64,000 nt of DNA from Dyella humicola (GTDB lineage: Bacteria > Pseudomonadota > Gammaproteobacteria > Xanthomonadales > Rhodanobacteraceae). How positions within the stretch are numbered: position 1 is the first letter of the stretch; each line of letters opens with the position of its first letter. Below the pieces are notes generated by a model. The model was not told the DNA's origin and did not search any database. It worked only from the letters and a program-made list of their open reading frames with translations. Both the position numbers and the translations under genes were made by a program. The DNA lies in NCBI RefSeq assembly GCF_026283945.1, contig NZ_JAPDPC010000001.1:2480001-2544000 (forward strand), given 5' to 3'. Shown piece by piece: positions 8,333-16,675 of the stretch.

Positions 8333-9232
8333 CTAATCGTAAAAGGCAGGCAGCAACTTGAGCGTGTCGGTTTGCTTCTTGTCGTGGTTGATGAAGATCG
8401 TTGCTTTGTACGTGGCGATCAATCGCTTGATTTCTTCCATCGATGCGATGGACTCCGCACGATCCGTATTAAGGGTCGGCACTACGTCGTTCCGCAGGTT
8501 TTCGGCAGAGTGGGCGACATCACCGGACAGGATGATGAAGCCGGATTTTTTCAGGTGCACCAACAGCGACTGGCTGCCCGGGGTGTGCCCGGGTGTGGAG
8601 ATCAGAACGACGCTTCCGTCACCGAATACGTCGGTGTTACCGTCGAGTAGCTGCAGCTTTTTCGGCGTACCGAGGAGCTTGCGCGCCAAGGCCATCAACT
8701 GGTTGACGTTTTCGTTTGGTCCGTTGTTGGAGTGGATCCAGTTGTATTCAGCCCGCTGCATCAAGACCGTCGCCTCAGGGAACAAGTCGACGTTGCCTAT
8801 ATGGTCTCCATGCGTGTGAGATACGGCGACATAAGTGATATCGCCGGGTTTCAGACCAATCTCGGCAAGCTGGCTGGTCAATGATTTGTCCAAGTGATAC
8901 ACGATTAGCTTAGGCAATGTCGACCAGCCTCGTGGATCGTTGAGCGTGGCCTCGGGGACACCCGTATCCCAGAGCAACCATTCATCCCGGTGCTTGATCA
9001 GCCAGCAGGTAGATGAGAATTCAATGCTGCGGCCAACGTTTTTTCCCGGAGTCCATACCGACTCATCGTTCGCAAGCGAGTGGCCGCAATCCAATCGATA
9101 GAGACGCTCAGTCACGCCGGCCCTTGAGGGGTCGGGTAATGGCGAGGTGGCGCTCGCAGCGGACACGTACATCATTAGAATCAACCCGGCCGCTATCGCC
9201 AACATCGCCGTTGTCTTCGCTTGTCTCACCAT
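8333..9232 (-). CDS. Exported MBL-fold hydrolase, AHL-lactonase-like
   Basis: The protein has 299 residues, started at the ATG with GAGGA eight bases upstream; a further 79 upstream codons in frame are not protein-like. A signal peptide (MVRQAKTTAMLAIAAGLILM and on to ASA, about residue 28) precedes the metallo-beta-lactamase fold. The metal motif HTHGDH is at about 139-144, followed by a metal aspartate in LSGDVAHS and a late histidine in IFINHDKK. The arrangement STPGHTPGSQSLLV is typical of N-acyl homoserine lactonases of the AiiA/AttM group. It would act in the periplasm or outside the cell. The substrate is inference; a general lactonase or esterase is equally possible. Confidence 0.82.
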   Translation of the reverse strand: MVRQAKTTAMLAIAAGLILMMYVSAASATSPLPDPSRAGVTERLYRLDCGHSLANDESVWTPGKNVGRSIEFSSTCWLIKHRDEWLLWDTGVPEATLNDPRGWSTLPKLIVYHLDKSLTSQLAEIGLKPGDITYVAVSHTHGDHIGNVDLFPEATVLMQRAEYNWIHSNNGPNENVNQLMALARKLLGTPKKLQLLDGNTDVFGDGSVVLISTPGHTPGSQSLLVHLKKSGFIILSGDVAHSAENLRNDVVPTLNTDRAESIASMEEIKRLIATYKATIFINHDKKQTDTLKLLPAFYD

Positions 9233-9622
9233 GACTGTTTCCTCGTCGAATTGAAAAGACGCAGTGAATAGCCAACGCGACTGGCGGGGCGCGCCACGCG
9301 CCATAGCATCACAACTGATCAGATCGAGCGATCGCACCTTGGTATCGGATCGCGAACGGAGCGCGACGCGGAGGGTCATCCTACGACACGCGATGGTCAT
9401 GGTCACGATCTTGCGAGACCGAATCCTTCCGCCCGCGAAAAATGTCCGCTGCGGGGCGGAAGCGATCACTCGGTTTCGCGAAGACTAGCACTACAAAGCG
9501 CATCCGATTCGTCGTCACACCGCCACCTGTAGAAAGCGGTGTCAGGTCCACTTCTGATCCCCGGGAAGGGAACCTGACCCCGTTCTTGGCAGGTTGGGCA
9601 AAGGATCGAGTCTGCGAGACAA
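9233..9622. other. Gene-free interval with palindromic repeat
   Basis: 390 bp upstream of the MBL gene and downstream of the DUF488 gene. It contains the promoter side of the MBL gene and a REP-like palindrome at 9538-9583; no other feature is evident. Confidence 0.5.
9538..9583. repeat. REP-like palindrome
   Basis: The arms GGTGTCAGGT (9538-9547) and ACCTGACCCC (9572-9581) pair at nine of ten positions around a CCCGGG-containing centre. Sequences of this type (GTGTCAGGT and GGAACCTGAC arms) are common near REP-associated tyrosine transposases in proteobacteria. No such transposase is present in this window. Confidence 0.5.
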
Positions 9623-10204
9623 TCAATCCTCGTAAATCGCCACCACTGCTTCATCTGCGGCACTTGGATAGATGACCGTGCCATCGGGTTGAACGATGGC
9701 GCCACGCGTAAGCTGCGCCGGCTCTATACGGCCACCGCCCATAATGTGAAAAACCTCTTCACCGCCCGCTATGAGGTAGTCGGCGACAATGCGTCGATGG
9801 CAGCGCCACCACACCGCTTCCGAACACATCATCGCGCACCGCCGTTTGCGCCCGTCGACAATCAGTTGTGCCAGCCCCTCGCGAAATTCTGGTGACAATG
9901 CGTAGTCTGCATAATTGTGGAAACTGCGATTCGTCCAGAAGTCATTCATCTCACGCGAAATGGATGGCGCCTTTTTTCGTAAGCCACCCAGTGCAGCGAT
10001 ATGTTCGTATGAGATACCAAACGATGTCAGCGAAGCGGGAAGCGCATCCTCGTTGAATTGATGATGCGTTCGCGATCGAGGCATCTTACGAATGTCGACC
10101 ACAAGGGCTACCCCAGCTTCGATCAGCAGCCCGGCGAACACGTCGAGACTTCGGTCGGAATGGCCAATGGTGAAGAACGGTAGTTTCATACTTGCTTCTG
10201 TCAT
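9623..10204 (-). CDS. DUF488 family protein
   Basis: The protein has 193 residues. Family hallmarks are TIGHSDRSLDVF at the start, VVDIRKMPRSRTHHQFN, and the cysteine/tryptophan/histidine cluster CSEAVWWRCHRRIVADYL. The DUF488 function is unknown, though the conserved polar residues suggest an enzyme. The start overlaps the stop of the upstream DUF2945 gene by 4 bp (ATGA), so the two are very likely co-translated. A second ATG five codons in (MKLPFF) is an alternative start. Confidence 0.88.
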   Translation of the reverse strand: MTEASMKLPFFTIGHSDRSLDVFAGLLIEAGVALVVDIRKMPRSRTHHQFNEDALPASLTSFGISYEHIAALGGLRKKAPSISREMNDFWTNRSFHNYADYALSPEFREGLAQLIVDGRKRRCAMMCSEAVWWRCHRRIVADYLIAGGEEVFHIMGGGRIEPAQLTRGAIVQPDGTVIYPSAADEAVVAIYED

Positions 10205-10413
10205 CGCACGGGTTTGAGCGCACCACCTTTATGCGAGGCGATATGGTCAGTCGTGTCGCTCTTGATCTCGTATTGCGGATCATCTTCCGTGGCGTGGTGG
10301 ACGTAGCCCTTATAGACAAAATCCTTGGTATGGATCGCGATGATGTGACCAGATACGTGTCCGGCTTCTGAATTCCAGATCACGTGGTCGCCGATATTGA
10401 AGGGATGGCTCAT
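10201..10413 (-). CDS. DUF2945 (hypervirulence-associated Tudor-like) protein
   Basis: The protein has 70 residues. The pattern NIGDHVIWNSEAGHVSGHIIAIHT, then DDPQYEIKSDTTDHIASHKGGALKPV, is that of the DUF2945 Tudor-like fold found in short bacterial and fungal proteins. AGAGGT precedes the ATG. It is the first gene of a two-gene unit with the DUF488 gene. These small proteins often accompany stress or DNA-metabolism genes, but no function is established. Confidence 0.85.
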   Translation of the reverse strand: MSHPFNIGDHVIWNSEAGHVSGHIIAIHTKDFVYKGYVHHATEDDPQYEIKSDTTDHIASHKGGALKPVR

Positions 10414-10940
10414 GGCAGCTACCTCTAGGAACGGCCTGACGGGCAGCCTGACGGCGAACGCATAAAGCCCTCACGCAATCCAAGTACGTCCGCGCAGGCA
10501 GGGGTAATGGTGTCCGCCGGGACGTTCTTCGCCAGCAAGACCGTCATGAATAAGGTACCCCTGTTTCACTTCTCCCAGCCAGTCGCTCTCGGCCGAAGCT
10601 ACACCCGCCGGCTTAGGCTAGTCCGCCCCGAGATAACACATCAAACATAAGTGGCCCATGCCCTCGCTATTTGACGCGCAAAGGCCCTCCCTGGTGCGCC
10701 ACCAAGCCGCCCAGGTGACGAAAGCAGGCCGGCGAGCAAGGGCGAGCCACTGCGCTGCAGGGTCTTTGCGTCCAAGTCGACACCTTCGTCCAATTGAAAC
10801 GTTGATGCTCAGCCAGGATAGTTTTGCGCGATCCCGCTCGCATCCTCCTAGGAGCTCTCCTTGGATCAGATTTCCGGAAATCTCGGGTAAGCAGCCTCAG
10901 GGACGCGGAGGCGCGGGCATTATTTAATCCAGATGATTAA
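10414..10940. other. Gene-free divergent interval
   Basis: 527 bp between the divergent DUF2945 and DoxX-like genes. Two short minus-strand frames of 32-40 codons (around 10430-10600) can be read, but I have no evidence that they are genes. Promoters for both flanking genes must lie here. Next to the DoxX-like start the sequence is AT-rich (ATTATTTAATCC). Confidence 0.5.
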
Positions 10941-11399
10941 ATGGACATTGTTCACACCACGCGGCTGCTACAGCATGGGCTTGGCCTCGTGCCGGTCGCC
11001 CTCGCGATCAACCGCGCCACCGTCGGCACGTTCTTCACCCTTTCCGGCTATCAAAAACTATTCAAACGCAGTCGGCATGACGAACTGGTGAGCACACTAC
11101 ACGCTGACGACGTGCACCAAATCCGCATCATGCAATGGCTCATTCCCTCCGCCGAGTTTGCGGGTGGGCTGGCGCTACTATCGGGTACGCTATCCGTGAT
11201 CGCCGCGCTCGGACTCATGGTCATTATGGGCGGCGCACTGTGCCTTGACGGCGTCAAACGCATCGCCGCCTGGAAGCCACTCGACCGCATCGACTGGCTC
11301 GACGATCTGCTCTACCTACCGGAAGCGCCTTACCTGCTAGCGCTGCTGCTTGTCGTGCTCGCCGGTCCCGGAGCGCTGGCAATCGATTCCCTGCTTTAA
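10941..11399 (+). CDS. DoxX-like inner-membrane protein
   Basis: The protein has 152 residues with four hydrophobic segments. After a short amphipathic start, RATVGTFFTLSGYQKLF matches the first helix of DoxX proteins (the FxxxGxxKL pattern). Helix two, AEFAGGLALLSGTLSVIAALGL, begins with the usual acidic residue. DoxX-family proteins are small quinone- or redox-associated membrane proteins with varied partners. It seems monocistronic, with a hairpin downstream. Confidence 0.75.
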   Translation: MDIVHTTRLLQHGLGLVPVALAINRATVGTFFTLSGYQKLFKRSRHDELVSTLHADDVHQIRIMQWLIPSAEFAGGLALLSGTLSVIAALGLMVIMGGALCLDGVKRIAAWKPLDRIDWLDDLLYLPEAPYLLALLLVVLAGPGALAIDSLL

Positions 11400-11430
11400 C
11401 ACTGGCTGGGTGCTGCATCCAAGCCCTGAT

Positions 11431-11459
11431 GAAGGGAGAAGACTCATGCGGCTCCCTTC
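11431..11459 (+). terminator. Possible terminator hairpin after the DoxX-like gene
   Basis: An 8-bp perfect stem GAAGGGAG / CTCCCTTC (11431-11438 and 11452-11459) has a 13-nt loop, about 30 bp after the stop codon. There is no clear T-run, so termination is only suggested. Confidence 0.4.
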
Positions 11460-11626
11460 ATTCGTCGAACCAGGGGGCGAGCTCGTTGACACAGCCAACT
11501 CCCCTTCGCCGACGTTACAATGCGAGACGCGAGCAGCGCTGAAAGACAGCTCACCAGCATGCTTGATCTAAGCACCTACCCCCCAGCTGATCGCCTCGCC
11601 AATCATGTCCAGGTCTGCTTCGGGTT

Positions 11627-11652
11627 GCGGTTTCAGCCGGTCATTGCAACAC
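11627..11652 (+). repeat. 26-bp repeat, copy A
   Basis: It begins GCGGTTTCAGCCGG and ends TTGCAACAC. It differs from copy B (12659-12684) at three positions and from the inverted copy C (12710-12735) at three. Copies A and B are direct repeats flanking the DUF4239 gene. Confidence 0.7.
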
Positions 11653-11717
11653 ACTGCAAATGACCCGAAACCTGCATTGACGGGCTACGACAACATTTTT
11701 CGGGCACATGGTTCAAC

Positions 11718-12533
11718 TCACCGCTCGCCGAGCAACATATGAGCCAACGCACCGCGCATGGATTGGCTTGGCACGATGATGAATCCGCGGAAAAGTGTGT
11801 CGAAATCGACGATCACGTAGACAACGGACGCCAGTAACACGGCCCCCAGCCCAATCGTCACGAGCGCCAAAGCATTGTGCGGCGCAATCAACCCGAAGCT
11901 GAAGAAAATGACGAACAACCAAAAGGCGAGTGTCATGAGAAATGGCACGGAAATGGAGCTGTGCGCCTCGTCGATTAGTTTCCAGTGCGCGCTCATGGTG
12001 CGGGCAAATTGCTCCAACCCCTCATTCCTCAGGGCCTGATGGTACGGGTCCATTGCAGCCAGGCGGCGAACCTCCTTTCCCGCCTCATTCAGGAGCTGGT
12101 CGAGCCGGACATCGTCCAGGTTCTCGGATACATCCTTGAGTTCCATATTTTTGGGGTAATAGTCCCCCGGCGGGCGCTTTTCGTGGGGCCATGTACTGGC
12201 GATGGTTGCCGCTGTATAGGAGCGCAAAAGCAGGCGCGCCTTGTCACCCTCTTCGCCGAAGGCGCGAAGCGTCGTGTCCAACTGGATCAGGTCTGCCGCG
12301 AAAACGTGGAAGTCATCTGCGACGTTATCGAAGCTCGCCTTGGATGAAGCGGTCAGTAAGCTAAGTAGAAGTGCGGCAAACGTCACCAGCATGCCAATGG
12401 TGAGTTGGACGAGCTGGACTGTCTCCTGTGCCTTATGTTCCTCCGGCAAAACCCGCCTTACGCTGACGCCAATCAATGCGGCAACGATAAGAGATACGAA
12501 CGCCCATAAGGCGGATGACGCAGGAAACAGCAT
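11718..12533 (-). CDS. DUF4239 (bestrophin-like) membrane protein
   Basis: The protein has 271 residues from the ATG at 12533. An in-frame TTG at 12551 is the alternative start, and GGAG lies upstream of the ATG. Two N-terminal helices (ALWAFVSLIVAALIGV and LTIGMLVTFAALLLSLL) are followed by a long soluble domain (residues about 65-195). The C-terminus has two more helices (SVPFLMTLAFWLFVIFFSFG and the LVTIGLGAVLLASVVYVIV region). This four-helix layout with a helical middle is that of DUF4239, a bestrophin-like family. Function is unknown; a channel-like role is only suggested by the family name. Related repeats lie on both sides. Confidence 0.8.
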   Translation of the reverse strand: MLFPASSALWAFVSLIVAALIGVSVRRVLPEEHKAQETVQLVQLTIGMLVTFAALLLSLLTASSKASFDNVADDFHVFAADLIQLDTTLRAFGEEGDKARLLLRSYTAATIASTWPHEKRPPGDYYPKNMELKDVSENLDDVRLDQLLNEAGKEVRRLAAMDPYHQALRNEGLEQFARTMSAHWKLIDEAHSSISVPFLMTLAFWLFVIFFSFGLIAPHNALALVTIGLGAVLLASVVYVIVDFDTLFRGFIIVPSQSMRGALAHMLLGER

Positions 12534-12867
12534 CTCGACATGCTCCAGCAAGCGACGGATGCACCTCTCTTTCTACGCTCGCGACTGGCCCGTGAAAATC
12601 GCGTCAACTGGCAGTCGATCGCCAATTCGTGGTGCTCTAAATGCGTCCGCCCTGGGTTGCGGATTCCGCCGGTCGTTGCAACACACTGAAGACTGCTCGA
12701 GCAGCAGGAGTGTTGCATCGACCGGCTGAATCCGCTGCCGCGGCAATGGCATCAGTGGCATTAGGATCGCGTTCCAGATGCTAGCTTAAGCGCGGGCCGC
12801 CGAACCCAAGCAGGCGCCGCGACGCCGTTGCCGGCGAACCCGCGATTCGACCCAAAGGAGAGCACGC
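12534..12867. other. Gene-free divergent interval with inverted repeat
   Basis: 334 bp upstream of both the DUF4239 gene (minus) and the DHFR-like gene (plus). It contains repeat copies B and C as an inverted pair and, at its right end, the AAAGGAGA ribosome-binding site of the DHFR-like gene. Confidence 0.5.
12659..12735. repeat. 26-bp repeat copies B and C as an inverted pair
   Basis: Copy B (12659-12684, starting GCGGATTCCGCCGGTCG) and copy C (12710-12735, its reverse complement with two mismatches) enclose 25 bp that itself holds the palindrome TGCTCGAGCA. The whole could fold into a long hairpin. Terminal inverted repeats of a collapsed insertion sequence or a REPIN-like element are both possible. 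Confidence 0.65.
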
Positions 12868-13581
12868 ATGGCTGACAACAAGATCGTTATGAAGCGCAAG
12901 CTGATCGGCGCCTTCTTTCAGTCACTGGACGGCGTCATCCAGGCGCCGGGCGCACCTGAGGAGGACCGGTCTGGCGGCTTCCGCTTCGGCGGCTGGAGCG
13001 CGCCGTTCTGGGACCAGAGCATGGAGCAGCCGACCGCCAGGATTTTCGACGAGCCGGAATATGACCTGCTGCTCGGCAAGCGAACCTACGATATTTTTGC
13101 CGCCTACTGGCCGTATAACCTGGACAATGCTATCGGCGTGAAATTCCAGCGCATCAACAAATATGTGCTGACGCATGCCGACGAGCCGTTGACCTGGGAA
13201 GGGAGCCACAGGCTGTCCGGCGACACCGCCGAAGCAGTTGCCGCGATCAAGCAGAGCGATGGCCGCGACCTGCTGATCCAGGGCAGCAGCACGCTCTATC
13301 TGCCGCTGCTTGCCGCGGGACTGATCGACCGGCTGATCCTGATCACCTTCCCGGTCGTGCTTGGCCAGGGCAAGCGCATCTTAGACGGCTCGCAGAAACC
13401 AGGCGCACTCAAGCTCGTCGACCATTTCGTGTCAGATAGTGGCGTGGTGTTGGCGACCTATGAACCGGGCGGCGAGGTGCCAACCGGCTCATTCGAGACC
13501 AAGGCGCCAAGTGCAGCGGAGCTGAGGCGGCGCGAGCAATGGGCGCAGGAAGACGCATCAACCTCGAGATCGACGCGCTGA
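12868..13581 (+). CDS. Dihydrofolate reductase-family (RibD C-terminal) protein
   Basis: The protein has 237 residues behind a strong AAAGGAGA ribosome-binding site. MKRKLIGAFFQSLDGVIQAPG is the typical first strand and active-site loop of the RibD/DHFR-like family. LLGKRTYDIFAAYWP, KYVLTHADEPLTW, DLLIQGSSTLYLPLLAAGLIDRL and FPVVLGQGKRIL follow in the usual order. These are small cytoplasmic NAD(P)H-dependent reductases with mostly unknown substrates. The 3' end overlaps the convergent AI-2E gene by 24 bp. The last 35 residues are polar and probably disordered. Confidence 0.88.
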   Translation: MADNKIVMKRKLIGAFFQSLDGVIQAPGAPEEDRSGGFRFGGWSAPFWDQSMEQPTARIFDEPEYDLLLGKRTYDIFAAYWPYNLDNAIGVKFQRINKYVLTHADEPLTWEGSHRLSGDTAEAVAAIKQSDGRDLLIQGSSTLYLPLLAAGLIDRLILITFPVVLGQGKRILDGSQKPGALKLVDHFVSDSGVVLATYEPGGEVPTGSFETKAPSAAELRRREQWAQEDASTSRSTR

Positions 13582-15498
13582 AACCGCTGGGTTGTCGCCT
13601 ACTTTGGGAAACCTGGCGATGGCTTGCTGTGCGGCCGCCTCCAGCGACTCCACGACTTCGCTGACATCCGCACCGACGGCCGGCAGTTCCTCTCGCGGGC
13701 TCAGCAATTCCGGCAGCAGTACCGCCACGATGCAGGCATTGGGGAAGCGCACGCGCATGTCGCCGGCCAGTGCATCGGCCTGCTCTGCACGGGCCGGAGC
13801 GGCGCTGACGATGTAGAGCATGGAGACCGCATTGGGCGTCAGCTCCGGATGCGATTCGGCCTCGAAGGCGACGAAGTCTTCCGCCGAAAGATGCCGCGCA
13901 TCAACATGCAGATTGCGCAGAATGCGCGTGAGTATCTCCGTGGCCAGGTCGTCGGCCATGGAACCCAAGCCCACGCAAAGCACCACGGATTCCGGCGCCA
14001 CCGACAGCGGCCCCTGCCAGCGTCCGCTGATATTCTCGCGCTGCTGTCGCAGGCGACGACCAATGCTTACGTCATCGAGCACCGAGGTGGGGCGCCGCGG
14101 GCTCGACCACCGTCGCGCTTCGCCCCCCAGCGTCTCGACCACGGTCACGATGGCATGTCGCACGTCTTCCTGCTGCTCGCGATTGATCGCGCCCCGCGAC
14201 AGGTCGATGCGGGCAAGCTGCATGGCCGGCATCAGCACAGCATCGCAATAGGCCGCAAACGACTTGCGCTTCAGAAACGCGCGGGCTTCGGCAATGATTT
14301 CCTGCGAGTCGCCGGAAAGCGCGCGCTGATAAAGCCGCTGCGGCATCGTCAACGCGGGCGCATCGCCCAGCAGGATGCTAAGCAAGTCCAATGCCTTGAC
14401 GTGACGCCCGGCCACCACGAGGCAGAGCGTCAACGGCGTGGACATGATCAGCCCGACCGGCCCCCACAGCCAGCTCCAGAAGATCGCCGCCACCACGATC
14501 GCCAGCGGCGACAGGCCCGTGGTGTGCCCGTAAAGCAGAGGCTCGACCAACTGGGACACCACGAGCTCGACCACCAGATACAACGCCAGCGTCATCAGCA
14601 GCAGCGACCAGCCCGGAACCACCGCAGCCGCGAAGACCGCAGCGACCACCGCAACCATCCATACGCCCACATAGGGCACGAACCGGAGCGCCGCGGTGAG
14701 CCCGCCCCAAAGCGGCGCGCCGGGCAACCCCATGAGTGAAAGCCCTAGCCATATGGCCGCACCCACGCCGACGTTGACCGAGAACGTAGAGACGAAGAAT
14801 CGCGACAGGCGCTCCCCCGCGTCATTGATGGCTGCGGTACTCGCGCGCAGATCCGCGCCGCCCGCCAGGCGGATAAAGCGATCGCGCAAAGACTCGTGTT
14901 CCAGCAACACAAACACCAGCACGACCAGCACGATGCCCGCCGTCTGCAACGGAATCCATGCGGTGGAGAGGATGCGTGTGATCACCTCCGTAGGCGTGGC
15001 GGGCATGGGTGCTTGCACCGGCTCGGTGCTCGGCGCCGTCGGCGCCAGATACGAAGGCGCGCTGGCCGATGTCAGCGGCGGATAGACGTTGCGCACTTCG
15101 GGCTGGCTGATGACCTTGCCGAACTCGCCCTGCATCAGCTCCAAGCGACCGACCGTCATGGCGCGCAACGTCTGCGCCTTGGCGTGGATGGTCGCCTCGT
15201 ACTGCGGAAGACTGCGGGCCATGCGCACCACCTGGGAGCCCATCACCGTCGTCAGCCCGGTAACGATCACCACCAGGGCGAGCACGGCGATCATCACCGA
15301 CAGGCCATGCCCCAAGCCCAGGCGCCGATACAGCCGCACCCAGGGATCCATCAGCAGGCTGAAGAACAGCGCCAGCGCGATCGGCACCAGCACTTCCCGG
15401 CCGAAATAGAGCAGCGCCAACACCGTGGCCGAAGCGATGATGGTGATCGCGCGCTGGCTGGGTGAGGCGGGTGGCACTACTTGAGATTCAGAAGACAT
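13558..15498 (-). CDS. AI-2E family transporter with long C-terminal extension
   Basis: The protein has 646 residues. The first 380 form the AI-2E/PerM-type permease: an N-terminal helix pair with VLALLYFGREVLVPIALALFFSLLMDP, then further helices ending in LIMSTPLTLCLVVAGRHV. Residues about 385-646 are an extra cytoplasmic part with no membrane helix. It contains LSVAPESVVLCVGLGSMADDLATEIL and ALAGDMRVRFPNACIVAVLL, which look like alternating alpha/beta strands. Typical family members are about 350 residues. GGAGG sits just before the ATG. Members export small signals, ions or Na+/H+; the substrate here is unknown. Confidence 0.88.
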   Translation of the reverse strand: MSSESQVVPPASPSQRAITIIASATVLALLYFGREVLVPIALALFFSLLMDPWVRLYRRLGLGHGLSVMIAVLALVVIVTGLTTVMGSQVVRMARSLPQYEATIHAKAQTLRAMTVGRLELMQGEFGKVISQPEVRNVYPPLTSASAPSYLAPTAPSTEPVQAPMPATPTEVITRILSTAWIPLQTAGIVLVVLVFVLLEHESLRDRFIRLAGGADLRASTAAINDAGERLSRFFVSTFSVNVGVGAAIWLGLSLMGLPGAPLWGGLTAALRFVPYVGVWMVAVVAAVFAAAVVPGWSLLLMTLALYLVVELVVSQLVEPLLYGHTTGLSPLAIVVAAIFWSWLWGPVGLIMSTPLTLCLVVAGRHVKALDLLSILLGDAPALTMPQRLYQRALSGDSQEIIAEARAFLKRKSFAAYCDAVLMPAMQLARIDLSRGAINREQQEDVRHAIVTVVETLGGEARRWSSPRRPTSVLDDVSIGRRLRQQRENISGRWQGPLSVAPESVVLCVGLGSMADDLATEILTRILRNLHVDARHLSAEDFVAFEAESHPELTPNAVSMLYIVSAAPARAEQADALAGDMRVRFPNACIVAVLLPELLSPREELPAVGADVSEVVESLEAAAQQAIARFPKVGDNPAVSARRSRG

Positions 15499-15766
15499 GA
15501 AACCCTCCAGCCACTCGCGTTGATCCGGCGTCGGATCGTTATGCTGTCTTTAGGCTGGCTAGAGCATAGCTTGACGACGTCGTCGACGTCGCCAGCGCGG
15601 TGACGATCGCCCTCGGACTCTAAAACTCGGTGCTACGCAAAGTTGGAGAACGTCGCTATCCCAGGAAACCTCTCGTCGATCGAACCCTAAAGAAATACAG
15701 CAAGGGGCCGATATCTCGTCTCTAGGGAGCGTTCGCGCTTGGTACTTAGCAGCGAGGGGGAAGCAA

Positions 15767-16060
15767 ATGGCATTGGTGTACTGCAGAGAATGTGGCAAGC
15801 AAGTTTCGGAGAATGCGGCCACATGTCCGGGGTGTGGCGCAGCGAATGGTAGGCGCGGCACGAAGAGTCATGTCGCAGCCGGCATCTTAGCCCTGCTTCT
15901 TGGGGGCATTGGGATCCACAAGTTCTATTTGGGGCGTCCTGGCCAAGGCATTCTCTACGTCCTCTTTTGCTGGACGCTCATTCCCTCGTTCGTCGCCTTT
16001 ATTGAAGGGATCATCTATCTCTGCACGAGCGACCAGAACTTTCAGGCCAAGTACGGCTAA
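15767..16060 (+). CDS. Zinc-ribbon TM2-domain protein
   Basis: The protein has 97 residues behind GAGGGGGAA. An N-terminal zinc ribbon (CRECGKQVSENAATCPGCGA, two CxxC pairs) is followed by a TM2 domain: AAGILALLLGGIGIHKFYLG as the first helix, then GQGILYVLFCWTLIPSFVAFIEGIIYL as the second. The GxHxFYLG turn is the TM2 hallmark. Such proteins are small inner-membrane proteins of unknown role. It is the first of four small genes before the tRNA-Ser, but unlike the next three it lacks their shared leader. Confidence 0.9.
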   Translation: MALVYCRECGKQVSENAATCPGCGAANGRRGTKSHVAAGILALLLGGIGIHKFYLGRPGQGILYVLFCWTLIPSFVAFIEGIIYLCTSDQNFQAKYG

Positions 16061-16242
16061 ACGCGCGTTAACGGGACGGGGGTAGTTAAGAGCGCAACGG
16101 ACTCCCGACCTGACTGCATTCCATCATAGGCTACCGCTCGCCCAACCAAGTCGAGCGACGAGCTGCACGGCATATCCTCGCTTGCTTCTTGTCTGCGGCT
16201 CGCGCCACCATCTTGCCATTCTTAAGGATGGGGAGTTCACGC

Positions 16243-16614
16243 ATGGCTGGCAGCCCGTGGCATCAAGAGGAGACTTTCAAATCGCTGACTACGCTGTCGA
16301 TAGAGGCTCTTAGGTTCATCTCCATAGCAAATGGCGGAGCGGCCATAGCAGTAGTTGCGTATGGACTCGGCAAACTGCCGAATGCTTCCCTGATGCGCCC
16401 GATGACCTGCTTTCTCGCAGGTGTGACTCTTACTGCGATTGCATATGTGCTGGCCTACGTAACGCAGCTTGCTCTGTACAATGAAACCGCCGAGCTTAAA
16501 AATGGACTGCCTCCACATGGCGCCTGGCTTTGGGCAACAGGCATCGTCGGTGTCCTAGCGGTAGCGGCATTCATTACTGGGTGCGTAGTGGTCGTGTCAA
16601 TGCTTGGTGGCTAA
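16243..16614 (+). CDS. Small membrane protein of the accessory array, 1
   Basis: The protein has 123 residues. The ATG at 16243 is chosen because it sits in GGGAGTTCACGCATGG, a leader repeated before the next gene and in variant form before the third. Three to four hydrophobic segments are visible (LRFISIANGGAAIAVVAYGL, PMTCFLAGVTLTAIAYVLAY, WLWATGIVGVLAVAAFITGC). The EALRFISIANGGAA region resembles a family of short hypothetical membrane proteins often seen on mobile DNA. That resemblance is from memory and was not searched. No function can be assigned. Confidence 0.65.
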   Translation: MAGSPWHQEETFKSLTTLSIEALRFISIANGGAAIAVVAYGLGKLPNASLMRPMTCFLAGVTLTAIAYVLAYVTQLALYNETAELKNGLPPHGAWLWATGIVGVLAVAAFITGCVVVVSMLGG

Positions 16615-16675
16615 CATCATGCCGCCTCCCTGACGCTGCGCTATGCTGCCGCCACTTTTGAGGGGGAGTTCACGC

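Larger units (their letters stand above)
11400..11717. other. Gene-free interval with repeat copy
   Basis: 318 bp between convergent genes. It holds the hairpin at 11431-11459 and the first copy of a 26-bp repeat at 11627-11652; nothing else was recognised. Confidence 0.5.

Noticed and set aside
10430-10600. Short minus-strand frames (32-40 codons) upstream of the DUF2945 gene
   Set aside because: One has a GAGAA before a GTG, but length and composition do not set it apart from chance.
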